A DNA stretch of 64,000 bases. Source: DAIDKA01 sp035487155. Its GTDB lineage: Bacteria > Pseudomonadota > Gammaproteobacteria > Steroidobacterales > Steroidobacteraceae. The stretch is from contig DATHMK010000033.1 in the NCBI GenBank assembly GCA_035487155.1, positions 19,468 to 83,467 on the forward strand, given 5' to 3'. Below the pieces are notes generated by a model that was not told where the DNA came from, made no database searches, and saw only the letters and a list, made by a program, of their open reading frames with translations. The translations under genes and the position numbers were made by a program. Below, in pieces: positions 17,267 to 24,284 of this stretch (its first letter is position 1; the number at the start of each line of letters is the position of its first letter).

Positions 17267-19387
17267 TCAGCGCGTGAACGCCGCGGCGTTGCCTGCGTCC
17301 ACGTTGATGATATTCCCGGTGGACTTGGATGCGCGCTCGGAGGCGAGGAACACCACGGCTTCCGCGATATCCTCCGGATATACGCTCCGCTTGAGCAGGC
17401 TGCGTTCGCGATAGACCTGTTCGAGTTCCCGGGTGGTCGTTTTGTTCTGCTGGGCGCGCTGTTCGGCCCATTCGCCCTGCCAGATGCGCGAGCCACGCAG
17501 CACCGCATCGGGATTGACGACGTTGACGCGGATGCCTGCCGGCGCGAGTTCCAATGCCAGGCAGCGTGCCAGGTGCAGTTCCGAGGCCTTGGCGGTGCAG
17601 TAGGCTGCAGCACCGGGGGACGCAACCAGCGCGTTCTTCGAGCCAATGAAGACAATTGACCCGCCCATAGACTGGGCTTTGAGGAGTTGCACACATTGGC
17701 GACTCACCAGGAAGTAGCCAGTGGACAGAATGTCCATGTTGCGCTGCCACAGACCAAGCGTCGTGTCTTCGATGGCAGCGGCCGAGGCGATGCCAGCGTT
17801 CGAGACGCAGATATCCAAGCCACCAAAGTTCCATGCGGCGTCCCGAAAGAGCGCGCCGATCGCCCCCTCATCGGTGACGTCACCCCAGATGCCAACACTG
17901 GCGTCGCGGCCGAACTGACTGTTTAGCTGCCGGGTCGCAGCCTCGAGCGCATCCCGATCGATGTCGGTCAGCACCACACAGGCACCTTCCTCGAGCAGCC
18001 GCCGGGCCGTGGCCTGTCCAATACCGCCTGCGCCGCCGGTGATCAGCGCCACGCGTCCGGCCAGCGCTTTGGGCTTGGGCATGCGCTGCAGCTTGGCTTC
18101 CTCGAGCAGCCAGTATTCGATATCGAAGGCCTCCTGCTCCGGCAGTGCGCGGTAGCTCGAGATCGCCGAGGATTCGCGCATCACGTTGATGGCGTTGATG
18201 TAGAACTCAGCCGCGATACGCGCGGTGGCCTTGTCCGCGGCAAACGTGACCATGCCGACGGCGGGAATCAGATATACGACCGCGTTCGCATCGCGCATCT
18301 TGGGCGAGTTGGGCCGCTTGCAACGCATATAGTATTGCGTATAGCCGGCGCGGTAGGCGTCGACGGCGGCCGGCAGGCGCTTGATCAGGTCATGCTCGGT
18401 CTCGTTGGCCGGATCAAACGGCAACACCAGCGGGCGGATTTTGGTGCGCAGGAAATGATCCGGACAGGACGTACCCAGCGCAGCCAGCGGCTCGAAAGCG
18501 GCGCTGTTCACAAATTCGAGCACTTCGCTGCTGTCATCGAAATGCCCAACCTTTGGGCTGCTGGTTGAAATCAAGCCGCGGATGCGCGGCATCAAGGCAG
18601 CGGCGATTTCGCGCCGTCGCGAGCTCGGTAAGGGCGTTACGACGCCACCCCCGAGCCCATGGGGTCGATTGGGGTTGCGCTCAAGATAGGTGATGGCGCA
18701 GTTGATCACCTCGAGCGTGGTTTCATAACACTCTTTCGCGCTTGCTCCCCATGTGAACAATCCATGGGCCTCCAGCAGCACCCCGCGCGCCTGCGAATGC
18801 GAATCGGCGAACTGTTTGAGTTGCAATGCGAGTTCGAAACCGGGACGCACCCAGGGCAGCCAGCCGATGCTCTGACCGAAGAGTTTCTCCGTCAAGGCGC
18901 GACTGTCAGCCGATGCGGCGATCGCGATGATCGCGTCCGGGTGCATGTGATCAATATGTGGCCGAGCCACCAGCGCATGCAGCGGCGTGTCGATGCTCGC
19001 CGCCCGAGCATTCAGGTTGAAGGCGCAGTGGGCATACAGACCCACCATCTGGTCTTCGTCCTCAGGTCCGTGATACCGCGCCGGAAGCCGCAGCAGCTTA
19101 TCCAGATACAGGGTCGCAAAGCCCTCGAGCTTCATCGTTCCCAGATCCCCGCCCGATCCCTTGACCCACAGTACCGGGACGTCCTCGCCCGACAGAGGAT
19201 CGCGTTCAATGAGTTTGGCCGAGGTATTGCCACCCCCGAAGTTGGTGACGCGCTTGTCCGAACCCAGCAGATTCGAGCGATACAGCAGCAGCTGCGCTGG
19301 ATTGAGCGTTGCAGCCAATGCGTCATCCCAGCGGTTTTCTATCAAGCTCAATTTCGAGGTCCCCGGAATGGTGAAAACGCTGCTCAT
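17267..19387 (-). CDS. rhaEW: Bifunctional L-rhamnulose-1-phosphate aldolase / lactaldehyde dehydrogenase
   Basis: The 706-residue protein is a natural fusion. Residues about 20-370 form a class II aldolase domain (TNFGGGNTSAKL, VKGSGGDLGTMKLEG, HIDHMHPDAIIAIA with metal histidines). Residues about 440-700 form an SDR (ALITGGAGGIGQATAR for the cofactor, SNAGIAS, and YCTAKASELHLARC with catalytic Tyr and Lys). The known family cleaves rhamnulose 1-phosphate to dihydroxyacetone phosphate and L-lactaldehyde, and the second domain oxidises lactaldehyde to lactate. The ATG at 19387 starts the conserved region. It is divergent from the DeoR gene with candidate operators between them and is cotranscribed with rhaI. 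Confidence 0.94.
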   Translation of the reverse strand: MSSVFTIPGTSKLSLIENRWDDALAATLNPAQLLLYRSNLLGSDKRVTNFGGGNTSAKLIERDPLSGEDVPVLWVKGSGGDLGTMKLEGFATLYLDKLLRLPARYHGPEDEDQMVGLYAHCAFNLNARAASIDTPLHALVARPHIDHMHPDAIIAIAASADSRALTEKLFGQSIGWLPWVRPGFELALQLKQFADSHSQARGVLLEAHGLFTWGASAKECYETTLEVINCAITYLERNPNRPHGLGGGVVTPLPSSRRREIAAALMPRIRGLISTSSPKVGHFDDSSEVLEFVNSAAFEPLAALGTSCPDHFLRTKIRPLVLPFDPANETEHDLIKRLPAAVDAYRAGYTQYYMRCKRPNSPKMRDANAVVYLIPAVGMVTFAADKATARIAAEFYINAINVMRESSAISSYRALPEQEAFDIEYWLLEEAKLQRMPKPKALAGRVALITGGAGGIGQATARRLLEEGACVVLTDIDRDALEAATRQLNSQFGRDASVGIWGDVTDEGAIGALFRDAAWNFGGLDICVSNAGIASAAAIEDTTLGLWQRNMDILSTGYFLVSRQCVQLLKAQSMGGSIVFIGSKNALVASPGAAAYCTAKASELHLARCLALELAPAGIRVNVVNPDAVLRGSRIWQGEWAEQRAQQNKTTTRELEQVYRERSLLKRSVYPEDIAEAVVFLASERASKSTGNIINVDAGNAAAFTR

Positions 19388-19453
19388 TGCGAATTTTCCC
19401 AGGATTGCGGTGAAGGCCCTTAACCGTTGGGCCTGATCAGGGCCACGCCATAC

Positions 19454-19468
19454 GATCATTATCGATCA
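19454..19468. promoter_or_regulatory. Candidate rhamnose-regulator operator, aldolase side
   Basis: GATCATTATCGATCA lies 67 bp upstream of the aldolase-dehydrogenase start. Its reverse complement differs by one base from the sequence at 19546-19560. Two near-identical sites in opposite orientation, one facing each divergent transcript, suggest a shared operator for the DeoR regulator encoded next door. Confidence 0.55.
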
Positions 19469-19545
19469 AATACAATCTCTACTCAAGGCATACGGCCCCA
19501 CAGGGAGGGTCTGGCTGGACAAGTGAAGCTGGACGGCCTCGACTG

Positions 19546-19571
19546 TGATCGATTATGATCATTTCTGATCA
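19546..19571. promoter_or_regulatory. Candidate rhamnose-regulator operator, regulator side
   Basis: TGATCGATTATGATC (19546-19560) is the inverted near-copy of the site at 19454, and a further TGATCA follows at 19566-19571. It lies 30-55 bp upstream of the DeoR start codon, where it would cover the promoter of the regulator-kinase-transporter operon. Binding by that regulator is inferred. Confidence 0.5.
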
Positions 19572-19600
19572 ACAACCGGCGACCGTGGGGGGAGCTGCAG

Positions 19601-20404
19601 TTGCTGGAAGCTGAGCGTCACCAACTCATCCTAAAGATCGTCGCTGAACGCTCCTTTGCGAGTGTGGGCGAGTTGGTCGATCTGCTTGCAGCATCCGAAG
19701 CCACCATTCGCCGCGACATCAATGCGCTGGCGGAACAGGGACGGGTCAAGCGTATTCGCGGCGGGGCGGAAGCGTTGTATCCACGCCATCAGGCTCACCT
19801 GGTGGGTCTGCCGTTCTTGATGAGCCAAGGGCTCAACGTTCCACAGAAGCGCGCGATTGCCGGCGCGGCAGCGCAGCTGCTCAGGCCGGGCGAGAGCATC
19901 ATCATCAATGGCGGCACCACCACCTTCGCACTCGCGGAGTTTTTGGCGGACCAGGAACTGGACATTCTCACCAATTCCTTTGCGATGGCCGCGCAGTTAT
20001 TGGCCACCAGTCGCAATCGAGTGACCTTGCCTGGCGGCACGATCTATCGTGAACAGAACATCATCCTAAGCCCCTTTGAGAATGACGCGATCGAGAACTT
20101 CTGGGGTCACCGCCTCTTTACCGGCTGTTACGGGGTGAATCGCTTCGGAATCATGGAAGCGGATCCCTTGATCGTGCAGGCTCAGCGCAAGCTGCTGCGG
20201 CGATCCGAAAACGTGGTGGTGATGGCCGACAGCAGCAAGCTGCGACGAAAATCCGCGATGATCGTCGCCGCCCTCGACAAGGTCAGGACGCTGGTCACCG
20301 ATGACGGAGCCTCTGCCGAGGAACTGGATACGTTTCGAGCAGCCGGCGTCGAAGTCATCGTTGCGAGTATCGTGCCGGATGAACTGCGCAAGCAGGGCGG
20401 CTGA
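19601..20404 (+). CDS. DeoR-family transcriptional regulator of rhamnose genes
   Basis: The 267-residue protein has an N-terminal DeoR helix-turn-helix (about residues 1-57: VGELVDLLAASEATIRRDINAL, KRIRGGAEAL) and a C-terminal sugar-phosphate-sensing domain (NGGTTTFALAEFL near residue 105, DILTNS, LPGGTIYRE). DeoR proteins with this layout commonly repress sugar catabolic genes and are released by a phosphorylated intermediate. The likely start is the TTG at 19601, preceded by GGGGGGAGC at a suitable distance. It is divergent from the rhamnose aldolase and upstream of the kinase and transporter, so local control of L-rhamnose use, with a rhamnose-derived effector, is the best inference. Confidence 0.9.
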   Translation: MLEAERHQLILKIVAERSFASVGELVDLLAASEATIRRDINALAEQGRVKRIRGGAEALYPRHQAHLVGLPFLMSQGLNVPQKRAIAGAAAQLLRPGESIIINGGTTTFALAEFLADQELDILTNSFAMAAQLLATSRNRVTLPGGTIYREQNIILSPFENDAIENFWGHRLFTGCYGVNRFGIMEADPLIVQAQRKLLRRSENVVVMADSSKLRRKSAMIVAALDKVRTLVTDDGASAEELDTFRAAGVEVIVASIVPDELRKQGG

Positions 20405-20423
20405 TGCTGGTCCGCGCAATGTC

Positions 20424-21806
20424 ATGACTGACCTGCTCGCCATCCTGGATATCGGCAAGAGCAACACCAAACTTTCGCTGGTGGACGGGGTATCGCTGCG
20501 CACTGTATGGAGCGTGAAGCGCGCGAACGAAATCGTCGAATCCTCGGATCTTTTGCAATTGGATATCCTCAGAATCGAGCAATGGTTGCTCGCGATGTTC
20601 GAGCTTGCGCCACTGCCGCTGAAGCAGCGGGTGTCGGCGATTGTGCCGCTCGCCCATGGTGCTGCGGCGGTCCTCATCGATGAACACGGTGAGATCCTCG
20701 CGGCGCCCGACTACGAGGACGCCCTGTTTGACGAACGTGATGATGATTACGAGCACGCACGGGATGCCTTTGCATCGACTTATTCGCCGCGCCTGCCGCT
20801 TGGATTGAACCTTGCGCGTCAATGGTTTTTTCTGGAGCGAAATAGACCTGAACTTTTCTCAAGGGTCGCCTGCGCATTGCTGTATCCGCAATTCTGGGCG
20901 TGGCGCCTGTGCGGCGTCATGGCCAGTGAGGTGACCTCGCTGGGCTGCCATACCGACCTGTGGTGTCCGCAGCAAAAGACATTCTCGGGCCTGGTCCACA
21001 AGCGTCGGTGGCAACGTCTGTTTCCACCGCTACGATTCGCCGGCGACACGCTGGGTACCGTCACGCCGGGACTTGCAAGCCGTACCGGGCTGAACCCACG
21101 CTGTCGCGTGAGTTGCGGCATCCATGATTCAAACGCCTTCTATCTGCAGCATCTGTTGGGGGGCGGTCCGCAGCGAGCCGGCTTCTGCGTAATTTCCAGC
21201 GGCACTTGGACCGTTACCATGGCTCACGGAGCGCAGCTGGGCGTACTGCGTGCCAAGCGCGACATGCTGGCCGGTGTCGATGCCTATTCATCTCCGGTGT
21301 GCAGCGTGCGGTTCATGGGCGGACGCGAATACCAGGCAATCGCGCAGACTGAGGACCGGCCGGATGCCGGGGCGCTTACAGCGCTGCTGCGCAGGAGGAT
21401 CTTCGCCCTGCCATCCTTTGCTCCTGGCGGCCCGTTCCCCGAAGCCAAGGGAACCTTCGCGGGCGAGCGGGCGCTTTCCGGGCCGGAGCGTGCCTCACTT
21501 GCGACGCTGTATGTGGCCTTGATGAGCGATCTGTCGATTGATTTGCTGGGCTCAGGCGGGCAGGTCTTTCTCGACGGCCCGCTCGTATCCAATCCGTTCT
21601 TTGGCCCGCTACTGGCCGCTTGGCGACCTCATGACCGCATATTCGCCAGCGAGCGCTCCGAAGGTTGCAATGGGGCCGCGGCCTACCTGGGCGGTTTTGG
21701 TTCCCATCTCGTCGATGCGCCAGTGCCTCTGGCGCCGTTGTCGCTGGCAGGTTTGGTGGAGTATCGGCAGGCCTGGCGGCAACTGTTACCCGAGGTGCGG
21801 CAATGA
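20424..21806 (+). CDS. FGGY-family carbohydrate kinase, probably L-rhamnulose kinase
   Basis: The 460-residue protein shows the two ribonuclease-H-like domains of FGGY kinases. The start has the phosphate-binding loop LLAILDIGKSNTKLSLVD, the middle has a catalytic aspartate in CGIHDSNAF, and the C-terminal half has GGREYQ and the LGSGGQVFLDGPLVSNPFF adenine-site segment. In this context it should phosphorylate L-rhamnulose to rhamnulose 1-phosphate, linking RhaI to the aldolase. The ATG at 20424 fits the family start; upstream in-frame codons overlap the regulator gene. It begins 19 nt after the DeoR gene and its stop overlaps the transporter start by ATGA. Sequence alone does not prove sugar specificity. 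Confidence 0.88.
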   Translation: MTDLLAILDIGKSNTKLSLVDGVSLRTVWSVKRANEIVESSDLLQLDILRIEQWLLAMFELAPLPLKQRVSAIVPLAHGAAAVLIDEHGEILAAPDYEDALFDERDDDYEHARDAFASTYSPRLPLGLNLARQWFFLERNRPELFSRVACALLYPQFWAWRLCGVMASEVTSLGCHTDLWCPQQKTFSGLVHKRRWQRLFPPLRFAGDTLGTVTPGLASRTGLNPRCRVSCGIHDSNAFYLQHLLGGGPQRAGFCVISSGTWTVTMAHGAQLGVLRAKRDMLAGVDAYSSPVCSVRFMGGREYQAIAQTEDRPDAGALTALLRRRIFALPSFAPGGPFPEAKGTFAGERALSGPERASLATLYVALMSDLSIDLLGSGGQVFLDGPLVSNPFFGPLLAAWRPHDRIFASERSEGCNGAAAYLGGFGSHLVDAPVPLAPLSLAGLVEYRQAWRQLLPEVRQ

Positions 21807-23089
21807 ATGCTGAGAATAGCGTCGAAGGACCCCTCGCGGCGAGTGCGAGCTGGAGGAACACGATTCTTGCGGGTCTCGCCAACTACATTGATGGGGGCTC
21901 GATCGTCGCCGGTTCCGCGGCCTTGGCGCTTTGGGTCGAGCGCTACCATCTGAGTCGCAGTTTTGTGGGAATTCTGGGTGCATTTAGCGCCAATGCAATC
22001 TCAGCCGGCGTCGGGGCTGCAATAGGTGGATGGCTGTGCGATCGCTACGGTCGCAAACGCATCTACCAGTACGACATGCTGTTCTACGCCTTTGGCATGA
22101 CATGGCTGGTGTTCGCCATGCAGCCGTGGATGATCGTCGTCGGATTCGTACTGGTGGGACTTGCCGTCGGCGCCGATATTCCCGCTTCCTGGTCGCTGAT
22201 TGCAGAAATGGCGCCTACGGGCCGACGCGGCCGGCACAGCGGCTCGGCGCAGATCCTCTGGTATCTCGGGCCGGTCGTGGTGCTGCTGCTGTTCCTGATG
22301 CTGACACCCCTTGGGCCCCTTGCAGCCAGGATTGTGTTTGCGCACCTGGCATTGCTGGCGTTGCTGCTGACCTTTCTGCGCTCGCGCATGCTCGAGTCCA
22401 GAATCTGGAGCGAGGCCAGGGCGGCGCGCATCGATGAGGCGGCGCGGACGCTGGCACCCAAGCGCAGCCAATTGCGACAACTTTTTTCGAGCCGGCACCT
22501 CAAGGCGATGCTGTTTCTCATCGGCATGTATGGGATGTGGAATCTGTGGGCCGGCACCAATGGGTTCTTTTTCCCGTACATCCTGCGAACCGTGGGAGGT
22601 CAAAGCCAGGCGGCATCGGTCGGGCTGCAGGCGGCAAGTTTCAGTTTGAGCATGCTGTCCATCGCACTGGTGTTCATGCCATTGTCTGATCGGATCAATC
22701 AGCGCCACCTGTTCGTCGCGGCAGCCGCAATTCAGATCGTGGGGATGTCTCTGCTGGCATTGCTGCCGCTGACGACATCGGTGGCCATAGTGCACATTTT
22801 CCTGATGCAGTTTGGCGGCGGATTTGGGGCTCAATCCTTCTTCCAGCTCTGGAGTGCGGAGTTGTTTCCAACGCTGCTGCGCGCCACCGCCCAGGGTGTG
22901 ACCTTTGCGGTGGTGCGTATTGCGCTGGGCCTCTGGAGCCTTTTCGTGCCCATCCTGTCAGCGACCGATTTCAAGACCTTGGCCTGGATCCTGACCGGGT
23001 TTCTGGTTGCCAGTGCCGTGATTGGTCTGATCTGGGCGCCCAACCACCAAGGTAAGAGCCTTGCGGAGATCGAGAGGCAACGGCGCTAG
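21803..23089 (+). CDS. MFS sugar transporter, probably L-rhamnose importer
   Basis: The 428-residue protein has about twelve membrane helices and sugar-porter features: GGWLCDRYGRKRIYQYD in loop 2-3, GADIPASWSLIAEMAPTGRRG after helix 4-5, and a C-terminal ELFPTLLRATAQG segment before the last helices. Such proteins are proton symporters of the inner membrane. Its ATG overlaps the kinase stop, so translation is coupled. Placement in the rhamnose operon makes L-rhamnose the likely substrate. It differs from E. coli RhaT, which belongs to another family, so this would be a non-orthologous replacement. Confidence 0.87.
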   Translation: MNAENSVEGPLAASASWRNTILAGLANYIDGGSIVAGSAALALWVERYHLSRSFVGILGAFSANAISAGVGAAIGGWLCDRYGRKRIYQYDMLFYAFGMTWLVFAMQPWMIVVGFVLVGLAVGADIPASWSLIAEMAPTGRRGRHSGSAQILWYLGPVVVLLLFLMLTPLGPLAARIVFAHLALLALLLTFLRSRMLESRIWSEARAARIDEAARTLAPKRSQLRQLFSSRHLKAMLFLIGMYGMWNLWAGTNGFFFPYILRTVGGQSQAASVGLQAASFSLSMLSIALVFMPLSDRINQRHLFVAAAAIQIVGMSLLALLPLTTSVAIVHIFLMQFGGGFGAQSFFQLWSAELFPTLLRATAQGVTFAVVRIALGLWSLFVPILSATDFKTLAWILTGFLVASAVIGLIWAPNHQGKSLAEIERQRR

Positions 23090-23292
23090 AGGCAGCGCCA
23101 TAGCCGGCGCAGGCCGCGCCGGGTGTCGGATTGTTGGCGGCCGAACCATGCGGCGAGACAGAAAGCATGCCTCAGGAAAAGCGGATTCCCATTCTCCGAG
23201 CCGCTCCATATTCTTGCGAACAATTATGATCCGGGCGCAAGGGCGATTTTCGCTCGAACACGCTACGGCGCGAATGGTTTGACGGGGGACCT

Positions 23293-24273
23293 ATGATGAA
23301 ACATCTATCCGGTTGGTGCCTCACTGTTGCTGCGGCGCTCGTTGCGCCAACCGCACTGTTTGCGCAGCTGCCGCCGGCCCTGGAACAGCCGTTGGCATCG
23401 CGGCAAGTACTGCCGGTATGGCCCGGCAAGCCCCCGGGAGCGCAGAACTCGACGCTAAAGGAAAGCGTGATGGCGGTGCCCCATACGAACCTGCATCTGG
23501 TCAGAAATGTCACCGAACCCACACTGACTGTGTTCCTGCCCAAGTCCGGCGCCCAATCCAAAACAGCGGTGATCATTGCACCGGGGGGTGGATTTCGTGT
23601 TCTGGCGATTGACCAGGAGGGTTATTGGGTCGCGGAGTGGTTCGCGCAACATGGCATTACTGCCTTCGTGCTCAAATACCGTCTGGCGCCCACGCCCCAA
23701 TCGGACGAGGAGATCCTGCCCGGTGGACGCCCGCCCGTGCCACCTGGGCCGGGTACGCCACCCGGTGCGCCTCCGGGGGCCGCCGGGGCGCCCAATCCGA
23801 TGATGATTCCCCTGCCAGCGCAGACGCAGCCCGACGCCGTTGCTGATGGCCTGCAGGCAATCAAGCTCGTGCGCTCGAGCGCCGCGAAGTGGGGAATCGC
23901 CCCAGATCGCGTGCTGTTCATGGGATTTTCCGCAGGTGGCGCACTGACCGCGGGGACGATGCTGGCTGCTGATCCGGCAGAGCGCCCCAATTATGTGGGC
24001 ATCATGTACGGCGGACCGCTCGGCGGACCGATGCCCGCCATTCCGGCCAACACGCCGCCGGCTTTTCTCGCGGTGGCAGAAGATGACCCACTCGCGGGCG
24101 CCGCGGAGATCAAATTCTTCGACGCCCTCAGGGAGGCTAAGGCGGCCCCGGAGTTGCACGTGTTCCGTTCCGGCCAGCACGGCTTTTCGATGGTCCTCAG
24201 GAATGGCACCAGCGATCATTGGATCGATGAACTCTATTGGTGGATGTCGACCTACGGCCTGACTAAACCTTGA
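23293..24273 (+). CDS. Exported esterase, acetylxylan-esterase-like alpha/beta hydrolase
   Basis: The 326-residue protein has a signal peptide (about 1-24, ending LFAQ), the oxyanion segment APGGGFR (96-102), a family-typical FVLKYRLAPTP, the nucleophile elbow GFSAGG (Ser213), an acid in AEDDPLAG and the catalytic His in GQHGFS. Proteins of this class deacetylate plant polysaccharides. An unusual proline/glycine-rich stretch occupies residues 143-169, before the nucleophile. The stop is immediately followed by the rhamnosidase gene, so it probably removes acyl groups from rhamnose-containing glycans or glycosides to help that enzyme. A GGGGG run precedes the ATG. Confidence 0.87.
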   Translation: MMKHLSGWCLTVAAALVAPTALFAQLPPALEQPLASRQVLPVWPGKPPGAQNSTLKESVMAVPHTNLHLVRNVTEPTLTVFLPKSGAQSKTAVIIAPGGGFRVLAIDQEGYWVAEWFAQHGITAFVLKYRLAPTPQSDEEILPGGRPPVPPGPGTPPGAPPGAAGAPNPMMIPLPAQTQPDAVADGLQAIKLVRSSAAKWGIAPDRVLFMGFSAGGALTAGTMLAADPAERPNYVGIMYGGPLGGPMPAIPANTPPAFLAVAEDDPLAGAAEIKFFDALREAKAAPELHVFRSGQHGFSMVLRNGTSDHWIDELYWWMSTYGLTKP

Positions 24274-24284
24274 GCGTTACGGTA

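Noticed and set aside
22001..22834. A 277-codon minus-strand frame opposite the rhamnose transporter gene
   Set aside because: Polar, His/Gln-rich translation that mirrors membrane helices on the other strand; not a gene.
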